From Candidatus Peregrinibacteria bacterium (GTDB taxonomy: Bacteria; Patescibacteria; Gracilibacteria; UM-FILTER-43-11), in the NCBI GenBank assembly GCA_030620215.1, contig JAUXFE010000006.1, positions 1-12,794 of the forward strand: a stretch of DNA of 12,794 nt, given 5' to 3'. Made by a program: the position numbers and the translations under genes. Below, in pieces: positions 1 to 6,531 of the stretch (positions are counted from its first letter, which is position 1; each line of letters starts with the position of its first letter). A model generated the notes under the pieces. That model was not told the DNA's origin and ran no database searches. It saw only the letters and a program-made list of their open reading frames with translations.

Positions 1-292
1 ATCCAACCATCGTAGAGACAGCATTAATGCTGTCTCTACGAATTGGGAAAATGGTTTTACAACCGACAATAATCCCATGAAACAGGAATCATTGGCACGG
101 GTGATGCAATGGTTCAAAGGACGTGTATCATTCGAAATACATAAAACTAACCAAAATTTCACCTGGCAACCCCTATTCTACGACCATATCATCCGAAACG
201 AAAAATCGTTAAACAGAATCCGCAAATACATATACGACAATCCGGAAAAATGGGAATTAGACCGTAATAATCCAGAAAATTTATGGATGTAA
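1..292 (+). CDS. REP-associated (Y1/RAYT-type) transposase, C-terminal part, 5' end outside window
   Basis: The frame is open from base 2 to the TAA at 290-292 (96 residues visible), so the ATG at 77 is probably internal and the gene begins upstream of the window. The end reads like the C-terminal part of the single-stranded-DNA transposases associated with REP palindromes (Y1_Tnp, IS200-like): a stretch around MQWFKGRVSFEIHK, then FTWQPLFYDHIIRN, RIRKYIYDNPEKW and the ending NPENLWM. These proteins (family knowledge) cut and move REP hairpins through a Tyr and a HUH motif; that catalytic part would lie upstream and cannot be checked here. Codons 11-40 are a perfect palindrome coding RRDSINAVST, probably a repeat lodged in a variable loop. 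The stop codon directly touches the CCA end of the opposing tRNA gene. Whether the full gene is intact is unknown. Confidence 0.85.
   Translation, partial: SNHRRDSINAVSTNWENGFTTDNNPMKQESLARVMQWFKGRVSFEIHKTNQNFTWQPLFYDHIIRNEKSLNRIRKYIYDNPEKWELDRNNPENLWM
10..41. repeat. Perfect 32-bp palindrome inside the transposase gene
   Basis: TCGTAGAGACAGCATT followed by its exact reverse complement, with no spacer. The palindrome core (11-40) is in codon phase and is read as RRDSINAVST. It resembles the REP/MITE-type hairpins that RAYT transposases recognise (family knowledge). That it is a target of this enzyme is inference. Confidence 0.85.
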
Positions 293-367
293 TGGTGCCC
301 CTGGAGGGAATCGAACCCCCATTGCCGGTTCCGAAGACCGGTGCTTTATCCATTAAGCTACAAGGGC
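293..367 (-). tRNA. tRNA-Arg (anticodon UCG)
   Basis: The reverse strand folds as a complete cloverleaf. The acceptor stem is GCCCTTG with CAGGGGC, the D stem GCTT/AAGC, and the anticodon stem CCGGT/ACCGG with loop CTTCGGA, giving anticodon UCG for CGA codons. The variable loop is short (CAAT), and the T arm is GGGGG-TTCGATT-CCCTC. Discriminator A is followed by an encoded CCA (293-295). A TATAAT box lies 10 bp upstream of the mature 5' end. The 3' end touches the stop codon of the convergent transposase gene, so read-through from that gene would give RNA antisense to the tRNA. Confidence 0.97.
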
Positions 368-377
368 AAGCAAAGAG

Positions 378-383
378 ATTATA
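378..383 (-). promoter_or_regulatory. -10 box for tRNA-Arg
   Basis: TATAAT on the minus strand (within CTATATAATC), predicted start near 371, a few bases before the mature tRNA 5' end. No convincing -35 at 16-18 bp; a TTGAAA at 394-399 is too close. Confidence 0.6.
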
Positions 384-413
384 TAGCACTTTTTTTCAAT
401 AATCCACTATCTA

Positions 414-441
414 TTTACTATATTGAAACTTGTCCTATAAT
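414..441 (+). promoter_or_regulatory. Probable promoter of the radical SAM gene
   Basis: TTTACT (414-419), 16-bp spacer, TATAAT (436-441); predicted start about 448. This would give a leader of about 184 nt before the ATG at 632. A second candidate -10 (TATAAA, 576-581) nearer the gene lacks a -35 and would give a short leader, so the long leader is not certain. Confidence 0.5.
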
Positions 442-451
442 GTAGCCGTTT

Positions 452-618
452 CCGATTGATCTCATTTGAGCGTTAATCGGATGATCTTTAACGGTTTGCA
501 GTATTTAAGGAAAAGCAGAGAGTATCTATCCTTCGAAGCCTTGGCGAAGACGGATGGATGTTTTCTACTTTTCCTTATAAAAAATTTCAATCAACAACCA
601 ACAAAGCAGGGAAACCTG
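452..618 (+). promoter_or_regulatory. Structured 5' leader of the radical SAM gene
   Basis: Three hairpins can be drawn by eye. The first is nested at 452-480: CCGATT/AATCGG outside and CTCA-TT-TGAG inside. The second is at 528-555: CTTCG (531-535) with CGAAG (545-549), extended by ATC/GAT across a 3-base bulge, with a CCTTGG in the loop. The third is at 607-618: CAGG-GAAA-CCTG, a stem with a GNRA-type tetraloop just before the ribosome site. No known riboswitch consensus is recognised; the CAGG-GAAA-CCTG hairpin only superficially recalls the cobalamin B12 box. The leader could be a regulatory RNA or a chance mix of hairpin repeats. Confidence 0.4.
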
Positions 619-619
619 A

Positions 620-626
620 GGGGAGG
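620..626 (+). promoter_or_regulatory. Strong ribosome binding site of the radical SAM gene
   Basis: GGGGAGG ends 5 nt before the ATG at 632 and fixes that start. It stands out because most other genes here have little or no Shine-Dalgarno sequence. Confidence 0.8.
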
Positions 627-631
627 CAATA

Positions 632-2191
632 ATGAAAGTAGCAATTCTGGAGGCAAGATCCTCAAGAAAAAGTGTATTTGATTACACAAACCAACCGTCG
701 GTAGCCATTACGCTACTCGGCAAGATACTAGTCGATATAGGACATCACGTTGAATGCTTTGCACCTCAACTTGCAGAGTACGACTGGGATTACCTCGGCA
801 AATCAGATCTGGTTGGTATAACCTGCATGTCACTCAGTGCCATGGAAGCATACGAACTTGCAAAGAGGTGTAAGAAGCTCGGAAGAAAAGTGATAATGGG
901 AGGTTCCCATGTCAGCTTTCTCCCTGATGAAGCGCTCTCTAACGGAGCTGACTTTGTCGTAAGAAAAGAAGGACATCAGACACTGCCAGAGCTTGTAAAA
1001 GCTCTTGAGAAAGGAACTACAGATTTCAATCACATTCTAGGTCTTTCATGGAAGGATGCAGACGGCAAACATATCCACAACCCGGATCGTCCGTTTTGCA
1101 CTCAGGAAGATTTTGAAAAGCTTCCAATACCGGACATCACGTTGATTCGCGGGTATGGAAAGCTGACATCAATTCCGGTTTTAACCCAATGGGGTTGCCC
1201 GGATAACTGTGAGTTCTGCTCTGTCATACAGATGTGCGGCAGAAAGATCAAGTACAGGCCAGTAGAATCAGTTCTGGAAGAACTGGATCAGCTGATTAAG
1301 ATCTACGGTCCCGGTGTTGCGATTTTCTTATGTTCGGACAACTTCTTTGCCAACAGAAAGCAGGCGAAGGAACTGCTAATTGGAATAATCGAGCGAAAAT
1401 TGGTCATCGAGGGCGGTCTGCAGATGCGCATCGACGCGATTTGTAATAAAAAGCTGGAGATCAACGATGAACTACTCTCTCTGATGTACGAAGCCGGCAT
1501 TCGGATGGTCTACCTTGGTCTGGAATCATCCAATCAGGAGACTCTGGATATCTACAACAAACACCTGAGCGTGAAACAGATCGAAGCAGGTGTGAAAGCT
1601 CTTGCTAAACGAAGATTCCACACTCACGGCATGTTCGCTATTGGTGGAGATACCGATGATGAACGAGTTTTTAAGAGAATTGTTAAGTTCGCCCGCAAGA
1701 TAAGGGTGCACACGGTTCAATTTTTAGACCTCATGCCTCTGCCGGGAACTTCACTTTGTCACCGTTTAGAAGGCGAGGGGAGAATAATTAGTAGAAACTG
1801 GAGCCTATACAATGGCAACTTCGCTGTTATCGCCCCCAAGCAAATGAGCTCCCACAGTCTTCAGGTTGGAGCTATGTGGGCATCGTCCAAGTTCTATAGC
1901 AGAGCATGGACTGCGTGGCTGGTACTTCTCAGTCTGCCTTATATAATCTGGCTGCTTATCAGGTACCACAGTCTGAGGATTAATATTTTTAAAGCAATAT
2001 GGTATCTTGCCCTGAGAAAGAAGGAGATCCAGAAGATTATCACTGACAGGCTACCGCCTGAGGTTCAGGACAAGATCCGTCATTTAATCCGCTTGCCGGT
2101 GGTACGGCTTTGGGCAAGAAATCAGATTTCGATGGTGAAAAAACAGGTGCGCAGTTACGAAAGGTCGTTGCGTCCACAAAAGGCTGCTTAG
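632..2191 (+). CDS. B12-binding-domain radical SAM protein with C-terminal membrane segment
   Basis: 519 aa. Residues about 1-140 resemble the cobalamin-binding-type N-domain of class B (BchE-like) radical SAM proteins, with MGGSHVSFLPDEAL at 89-102; the DxHxxG B12-ligand motif is not evident. The radical SAM core starts near 180 with the [4Fe-4S] cluster motif CX3CX2C (C189, C193, C196). GLESSNQETLD (296-306), MFAIGGDTDDE (334-344) and MPLPGTSL (368-375) are further family landmarks. A hydrophobic stretch (425-444) followed by a basic tail suggests membrane attachment, as in lipid- or pigment-modifying relatives. Substrate cannot be told; methylation or ring chemistry on a lipid or secondary metabolite is possible (inference). 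Base use differs from its neighbours: 1381-1440 has 32 of 60 G+C, against 16 of 60 at 3901-3960. With the strong ribosome site, the flanking transposase and the tRNA, this suggests horizontal acquisition. Confidence 0.88.
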   Translation: MKVAILEARSSRKSVFDYTNQPSVAITLLGKILVDIGHHVECFAPQLAEYDWDYLGKSDLVGITCMSLSAMEAYELAKRCKKLGRKVIMGGSHVSFLPDEALSNGADFVVRKEGHQTLPELVKALEKGTTDFNHILGLSWKDADGKHIHNPDRPFCTQEDFEKLPIPDITLIRGYGKLTSIPVLTQWGCPDNCEFCSVIQMCGRKIKYRPVESVLEELDQLIKIYGPGVAIFLCSDNFFANRKQAKELLIGIIERKLVIEGGLQMRIDAICNKKLEINDELLSLMYEAGIRMVYLGLESSNQETLDIYNKHLSVKQIEAGVKALAKRRFHTHGMFAIGGDTDDERVFKRIVKFARKIRVHTVQFLDLMPLPGTSLCHRLEGEGRIISRNWSLYNGNFAVIAPKQMSSHSLQVGAMWASSKFYSRAWTAWLVLLSLPYIIWLLIRYHSLRINIFKAIWYLALRKKEIQKIITDRLPPEVQDKIRHLIRLPVVRLWARNQISMVKKQVRSYERSLRPQKAA

Positions 2192-2200
2192 TTTGTTCCA

Positions 2201-2238
2201 TCCGATTCCGCCTCTTCAAACGAAGGGGCGGAGTTGGA
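2201..2238 (+). terminator. Long hairpin after the radical SAM gene, possible terminator
   Basis: A 17-bp stem (2201-2217 with 2222-2238) and an AAAC loop. The inner CCGCCTCTTC/GAAGGGGCGG pairing is GC-rich with one G-U pair; two more G-U pairs lie outside. It starts 10 nt after the TAG. No U-run follows directly, so it may act as an mRNA 3' stabiliser rather than a classical intrinsic terminator. Confidence 0.5.
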
Positions 2239-2275
2239 AAGGAGGTTGAATTTTACACTGCAAACCGTTATCTTT

Positions 2276-2293
2276 AATTGACAAACGTCAATT
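2276..2293. repeat. Inverted repeat over the -35 box, possible operator
   Basis: AATTGAC-AAAC-GTCAATT, a perfect 7-bp inverted repeat that contains the -35 element. It could be a repressor site. It is also followed by a T-run (2292-2298), so it could be a weak terminator for upstream transcription. Confidence 0.4.
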
Positions 2294-2306
2294 TTTTTGT
2301 TATAAA
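2278..2306 (+). promoter_or_regulatory. Near-consensus promoter of the 630-aa gene
   Basis: TTGACA (2278-2283), exactly 17 bp, TATAAA (2301-2306, followed by TATAAA again). Predicted start about 2313, leaving a leader of about 27 nt with no Shine-Dalgarno. This is the best promoter in the window. Confidence 0.8.
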
Positions 2307-2339
2307 TATAAACCTTTTGTAAATTAAGCCCTCTTTTTT

Positions 2340-4232
2340 ATGGGGAAAGGCAAAAAACCCGAATACAAGGCGTCAAAAGATGTAAACGAACAAACTCAGA
2401 CAAGACTGCATAATTTGGATATTCAGATTGTAAACGTACGTGCAAGACTCGAAAAAGCCTTGGATATTTTAGATAAACACGAGCAAACGATTATCAATAA
2501 GCAAAAGTACTACGAAGAATATAAGAAATTAAAAGTAGAAAATCCTTTGTTAGCTCACGCTATTGATAAAAAGAGAAAATTAGAATTAACACTTAGTAAT
2601 AAACAGAAGAAAGAATATGAAATCGAAGATTTAGAGGAAAAGTTGGATGATTTGGCTGAATTACAGGAACAATTACGTATTGATATAAAAAGAATAATTA
2701 CTTTTGATCCTTTTCAGGAACAGCTGGATAATCCTGATTTAAGAGATCACTTCTTTTTCGCGGGTAAAAGATATTGGAAACAGCGTAATTCCAGATTTAA
2801 AACATATCAGGATCTTTATACATCACATCATAGCTATAGAATAAGACCTGCCAGAGAAGGTAAATATTGGAACGGACATGAAGATAAAGTCCCGCTAAAA
2901 CACTGCGTAACAGACCCAAGCCGTTTTACCGATAAGTTTTTAGAAGAGTTTGGATTGGCAGATTTATCAGGTGATTTAACCCCTCTCCAGAAAATGGAGA
3001 TTAAAACCGAGGCTATCCCTAAAGTTGCGGAATTTTTTGAACATCTTCAGCCGATGTCTGAAGCAAAGCGAGGCAGACTTCAGCAAAATTATCGTTTATA
3101 TGTTGTGGAAGGTTACGACCCTGTACACGATGGCAAAATAATTCGCGTTCAATACACCGGCACACTTCCGGAAGATGAAGATTACAAAAGAACAAGCACT
3201 TTTCAGGATATCTACAGTGTCCGTCGTTCAACCGAACATACAGCTAACAATCTTGATGATAAAGGCACAAGAATTCTTGATATTGGAACGTCTGTACAGC
3301 AAACTCACAAAGATCTTTTAGATATAGGAGCAGATGATCCAAAAAAGGAAGAAGAAAAAGAAAAGGCACGACAAAATTTAACAACAGCACTTAACAACCT
3401 TGCAAAAGTTACAAGTTTTCGCGGAAGAAGTGCTGCCAAAGTACTAAGATCAATATCCGATTTAAAAGACAGTCTTGGAAGGGATAATCCGGGCGCAGTT
3501 TGTGCTCAGTTACTTGGAGTTATAGATAATCTGAAGAAAAGATATCCGCAAGTTATAGATAAAAGAAAGCATTTACTTGAAGATTCCACATACTTATCCA
3601 GACAAATATCTGCCAACGAAGTAGATTTAGACCTTTATTTTACAGGTTTCAATGAGGTTTGTGAAAAACTTGTAATGGCTCAAGCCAGTGTTGTTTTTAA
3701 AGATATTCCAGATGAGCGAATTGGAGAACAAAGAAAATACACCACGAATGTAATTTTAAAACCATTGGATGATTTACCGGATTTAGAAAATCTCAATGTC
3801 AGACCATTCAATCTATACGCATCTAAATTGGACAAGAAAAAGAAATTAATAGAAGAAGGTGTTTACGAACGTGATATTGAAAAAGCTCGCAATGAGGCAA
3901 TAAAGGCATTTATTATATCCAAAATTTTTCAAGTCCAGAAAGAGCTGGAATTAGTTATAAGAGATGTGTCGGTAAAAGAATCTACAGATTGGGAAGATAT
4001 GCACGAAAGAATGAGTCATATAAAAGATATTGCAGATGAACGCGAAGTTTTTCCTGATGTAGAAATAGAAAGCTATAAAAAGATTTACGGAACTGAATTA
4101 GTTGAGAAAATTCAGAATGTAATTAAGTTCATAGAAGGATTATTCGAAGCCTCAGATGAAGATAGTAATAAAGAGCTAAAAAAGGAACTGGAAAAAATAG
4201 ATTTCACGACAATACTTGATCAATTAGATTAA
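2340..4232 (+). CDS. Hypothetical 630-aa coiled-coil protein
   Basis: I do not recognise a family. The protein is soluble-looking and very charged, with no signal peptide or membrane segment. Residues about 20-120 are heptad-like coiled coil (IVNVRARLEKALDIL, DLEEKLDDLAELQEQL). A region rich in aromatics and basic residues follows (DHFFFAGKRYWKQRNSRFKTY, 136-156), then a part with possible beta strands around YRLYVVEGYDPVHDGKIIRVQY (251-272). A second long, mostly helical acidic half (about 340-630) contains no catalytic motif I can name. It may be a structural, scaffold or nucleic-acid-associated protein (inference). It has its own strong promoter, and only 27 bp separate it from the glycosyltransferase gene. 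The ATG at 2340 is the first in frame after the promoter. Its strong dedicated promoter suggests high expression. Confidence 0.8.
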   Translation: MGKGKKPEYKASKDVNEQTQTRLHNLDIQIVNVRARLEKALDILDKHEQTIINKQKYYEEYKKLKVENPLLAHAIDKKRKLELTLSNKQKKEYEIEDLEEKLDDLAELQEQLRIDIKRIITFDPFQEQLDNPDLRDHFFFAGKRYWKQRNSRFKTYQDLYTSHHSYRIRPAREGKYWNGHEDKVPLKHCVTDPSRFTDKFLEEFGLADLSGDLTPLQKMEIKTEAIPKVAEFFEHLQPMSEAKRGRLQQNYRLYVVEGYDPVHDGKIIRVQYTGTLPEDEDYKRTSTFQDIYSVRRSTEHTANNLDDKGTRILDIGTSVQQTHKDLLDIGADDPKKEEEKEKARQNLTTALNNLAKVTSFRGRSAAKVLRSISDLKDSLGRDNPGAVCAQLLGVIDNLKKRYPQVIDKRKHLLEDSTYLSRQISANEVDLDLYFTGFNEVCEKLVMAQASVVFKDIPDERIGEQRKYTTNVILKPLDDLPDLENLNVRPFNLYASKLDKKKKLIEEGVYERDIEKARNEAIKAFIISKIFQVQKELELVIRDVSVKESTDWEDMHERMSHIKDIADEREVFPDVEIESYKKIYGTELVEKIQNVIKFIEGLFEASDEDSNKELKKELEKIDFTTILDQLD

Positions 4233-4244
4233 CGGACTAATTTT

Positions 4245-4253
4245 TGATAAAAT
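4245..4253 (+). promoter_or_regulatory. Extended -10 for the glycosyltransferase; leaderless start
   Basis: TG-A-TAAAAT, with the -10 ending 6 bp before the ATG at 4260, so transcription would begin at or next to the start codon. No clear -35 at normal spacing. There is no room for a ribosome site, which fits a leaderless mRNA. Confidence 0.5.
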
Positions 4254-4259
4254 CAAGAT

Positions 4260-5381
4260 ATGAGAATTGCTATTGATCTCCGGCCATTGATGTCCGGTAA
4301 AATCAGCGGAGTAGAAGTGTATATAGAAAATATGCTTAAGAGTCTTTTTGAATTGGACCAAAAAAATGAATATATTCTCTGGTACAACGCATTTAAAAAA
4401 GTGGATGTAAGCCATTTTCCAACAGATTATTCAAATGTTAAGTTAAAACGGACGAAGATTCCCAATAAAATCTTAAATCTATCACTCAGTCTGTTTCGTT
4501 GGCCTAAAATTGATAAGTTGATAGGCGAGGGGATTGATGTACTCTGGACTCCGGATCCCCGCCCCACTCCGGTATCAAAGAAATGCAAAAAAATAGTTAC
4601 ATTCCACGACCTTTCTTTTGAAGATTTTAAATACTCTTTTAATCTCAAAACCCGTCTTTGGCATAAGATCCTCCGCCCTAAAAAAGAGGCTAAAGAGGCG
4701 GATCATATAATTGCTGTAAGCGAATTTACAAAAGGTCAGTTGGTAGATACATATAACATCGATGCCAGAAAAATCACCGTAATACAAGAAGCTGCTGCAG
4801 AATATTTACAGCCAATTCACTTCCCAAAAAGTTTTGAGGTCATCAAGCGAAAATACAGTCTGCCGGATCAATACTTTTTATGTTTATCAACAATTGAGCC
4901 AAGAAAAAACATTTTAGGAATAATCCGCGCTTATACCGATTGGCAGTATGGGAATAAGTCCGACATCGGATTAGTTATAGCCGGCAAAAGATATCCTAAT
5001 ATTTTTTCAGATCTGCATCTAAAAAAACACCCGTTAATCCACATGCCTGGATTTATAGATGAAGAAGATAAATCTCTTTTATATCAGCACTCACTTGCAT
5101 TCCTTTATCCATCACTTTATGAAGGTTTCGGCCTACCTATACTCGAAGCGATGCAATGCGGTACACCTGTAATAACATCCGACGCAACAGCCATGCCGGA
5201 GGCAGCAGGTGATGCGGCAGTTCTTGTTAATCCAAATGAACCCGATGAAATAAAACGTGCAATGGATAGGATTTACCGGGATGAAATAGTCCGCAAAGAA
5301 TTAATAGAGAAAGGCTTTGAACAAGCCAAAAAATTCAGCTGGAAAAAGGCGGCAGGGGAGTTATTGGAATTATTTAAATAG
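4260..5381 (+). CDS. GT4-family glycosyltransferase (GT-B fold)
   Basis: 373 aa, normal length for the family. The N-terminal domain opens with MRIAIDLRPLMSGKISGVEVYI, shifted from a first beta strand to a Gly-rich acceptor loop. FHDLSF and the AVSEFTK segment end that half. The C-terminal nucleotide-sugar domain begins near LPDQYFLCLSTIEPRKN (S210-N217), with the sugar-nucleotide EX7E motif at E288 and E296 (EGFGLPILE) and the CGTPVITSD segment after it. No membrane helix; such enzymes usually work peripherally at the inner membrane on cell-surface glycans or glycolipids (family knowledge). Donor and acceptor cannot be read; mannosyl or glucosyl transfer is common in the family. Its stop lies 1 bp from the stop of the convergent 209-aa gene. 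Confidence 0.93.
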   Translation: MRIAIDLRPLMSGKISGVEVYIENMLKSLFELDQKNEYILWYNAFKKVDVSHFPTDYSNVKLKRTKIPNKILNLSLSLFRWPKIDKLIGEGIDVLWTPDPRPTPVSKKCKKIVTFHDLSFEDFKYSFNLKTRLWHKILRPKKEAKEADHIIAVSEFTKGQLVDTYNIDARKITVIQEAAAEYLQPIHFPKSFEVIKRKYSLPDQYFLCLSTIEPRKNILGIIRAYTDWQYGNKSDIGLVIAGKRYPNIFSDLHLKKHPLIHMPGFIDEEDKSLLYQHSLAFLYPSLYEGFGLPILEAMQCGTPVITSDATAMPEAAGDAAVLVNPNEPDEIKRAMDRIYRDEIVRKELIEKGFEQAKKFSWKKAAGELLELFK

Positions 5382-5382
5382 A

Positions 5383-6012
5383 TCACAGAATTTTTGAATG
5401 CTTCTGAGTAAAATCAGAAAGCTTCTTTTTCTGTTCCTCAACATCTATTTCATCCGATTCAGCATGGTCGATCAATCTTACGGCTTTTTCGAGATGCTCT
5501 TTGGCTCCTTTTATTCTATCCATTATTAATTTGGGATCAGAAGAAAGTAATATTTTTGCAATATCAATTTCACGCTCTATTTCTGTAATGATTTTATCAG
5601 CCTTAGTGGTTTCAATAGTAGATTCTTCTTCTGTGCCGAATGCTTCGCTAGGTTTTGTCTCAGCCACCTCGACTTTGCTTGGTATAGGCGGTACAGGAGG
5701 CTTAGAAGATTTTTTATTTCTAATACTGACACGATCGATTTCTTCAGGACTAATAATTTCACCTGCACGTTTTCTAATTACAAGTATCTCCATTCTATCC
5801 AATATGGACTCCATCTCGCTAAGTTCATCCATTGTATATGTACGAATGATATTTATATTATCATCCTGTGTAGAATTTCTTGCTTTATTAATCGCGAATC
5901 TTGCTTTTTGAACAACGCTTTCCTGAGTATTATCTCCTTTAATATAACCTATTACAGTTTCCATTTGTCGTTCCGGATCAACCTGGTTTAAAATCCTATT
6001 TCCTATAGTCAT
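5383..6012 (-). CDS. Hypothetical 209-aa two-part soluble protein
   Basis: No family recognised. Three parts can be seen. Residues 1-100 form an N-terminal, probably helical region (ARFAINKARN, MDELSEMESILDRMEILVIRKR). A Pro/Glu/Thr-rich linker runs over about 102-135 (KPPVPPIPSK). Residues about 138-209 form a charged helical C-terminal region (KLIMDRIKGAKEHLEKAVRLI). No signal peptide or membrane segment. It is the last gene of the minus-strand run, 80 bp after queF, with its own promoter, so it need not belong to the queuosine pathway. The opposite strand also has a long open frame (5501-5911), but that translates to an Ile/Ser-rich sequence typical of antisense frames. A Pro-rich linker between two helical parts suggests an adaptor-like protein (inference). 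Confidence 0.75.
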   Translation of the reverse strand: MTIGNRILNQVDPERQMETVIGYIKGDNTQESVVQKARFAINKARNSTQDDNINIIRTYTMDELSEMESILDRMEILVIRKRAGEIISPEEIDRVSIRNKKSSKPPVPPIPSKVEVAETKPSEAFGTEEESTIETTKADKIITEIEREIDIAKILLSSDPKLIMDRIKGAKEHLEKAVRLIDHAESDEIDVEEQKKKLSDFTQKHSKIL

Positions 6013-6037
6013 TTGTTATTGTTAATGCAAGGTTAGC

Positions 6038-6066
6038 AATATACCAGAAAAAACATAATATATCAA
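6038..6066 (-). promoter_or_regulatory. Promoter of the 209-aa gene
   Basis: On the minus strand TTGATA (6066-6061), 17-bp spacer, TATATT (6043-6038), with a TG one base before the -10. Predicted start about 6031 and a leader of about 18 nt without a Shine-Dalgarno. Confidence 0.65.
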
Positions 6067-6092
6067 TAGGTTGTTAGATTATTTATCGAAGA

Positions 6093-6530
6093 TTAGCACT
6101 TAAACTTTTTCTCACAAACCGTTTTAACATTCCCGCGCACGTTCATATCAACTACGATGTGGGCTTTTTTAGGTTTTATAGCATCCAAAAAGTCCGCAAA
6201 CACAATTTCCGTCACTGTTTCGTGGAATATCTTTATATCCCGAAATGCGTTTATATATAATTTGAAAGATTTTAACTCCAAGCAGACTTTGTCCGGTACA
6301 TAACTGATGTCCACCGTTCCAAAGTCCGGAAAATCCGAAAACGGACAGATAGCGGTAAATTCAGGCGTTGAAATATGTACCCACTGGTCGCCAGTGGTCA
6401 GTTTTTTAAATTTAAAAGTCTCAAGCGGAGCAAGTTTCTTAATACCAGACCTAATCTTATTTAAGTCTTTTTGAGTATAATCCTTACCCTCCTTGTATAA
6501 TTGGTCATTGGTCATTGCGTCATTGGTCAT
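6093..6530 (-). CDS. queF: NADPH-dependent 7-cyano-7-deazaguanine (preQ0) reductase, QueF
   Basis: Reduces the nitrile of preQ0 to the amine of preQ1, the last free-base step before insertion into tRNA for queuosine. 145 aa, the length of the short (type I, B. subtilis-like) QueF. Catalytic Cys62 (FTAICPF) and Asp69 (PDFG) keep the 7-residue spacing of the family. The signature E(S/L)K(S/A)xK appears as ELKSFKLY (85-92), and FHE (102-104) holds the His/Glu of the substrate pocket. It starts at an ATGA overlap with the queC stop, so the two are translationally coupled. The first ten residues, MTNDAMTNDQ, are encoded by a short interspersed repeat (6500-6531) and are probably not part of the original protein. 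The second ATG (6515) is an alternative start with the same fold. The C-terminus ends in Cys, unusual but harmless. Confidence 0.95.
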   Translation of the reverse strand: MTNDAMTNDQLYKEGKDYTQKDLNKIRSGIKKLAPLETFKFKKLTTGDQWVHISTPEFTAICPFSDFPDFGTVDISYVPDKVCLELKSFKLYINAFRDIKIFHETVTEIVFADFLDAIKPKKAHIVVDMNVRGNVKTVCEKKFKC

Positions 6531-6531
6531 T
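6500..6531. repeat. TCATTGG-type repeat at the queC/queF junction (copy A)
   Basis: Built from GGTCATTGGTCATTG and GTCATTGGTCATT joined by CG. The 32 bp are identical to 8783-8814. On the minus strand it supplies the queF ATG and first ten codons and part of the queC TGA. Confidence 0.9.

Noticed and set aside
189..389. 66-aa open frame on the minus strand
   Set aside because: It is read through the tRNA-Arg gene and the transposase complement; not a gene.
600..626. Cobalamin riboswitch before the B12-type radical SAM gene
   Set aside because: The CAGG-GAAA-CCTG stretch only loosely recalls a B12 box; the spacing is wrong and none of the other conserved parts is seen.
466..681. 71-aa open frame upstream of the radical SAM gene
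   Set aside because: Overlaps the radical SAM start in another frame, has no ribosome site, and its sequence is made of the leader hairpins.
5501..5911. 136-aa open frame on the plus strand opposite the 209-aa gene
   Set aside because: Ile/Ser/Leu-rich translation typical of an antisense frame; the minus-strand gene has a good promoter and a balanced charged composition.
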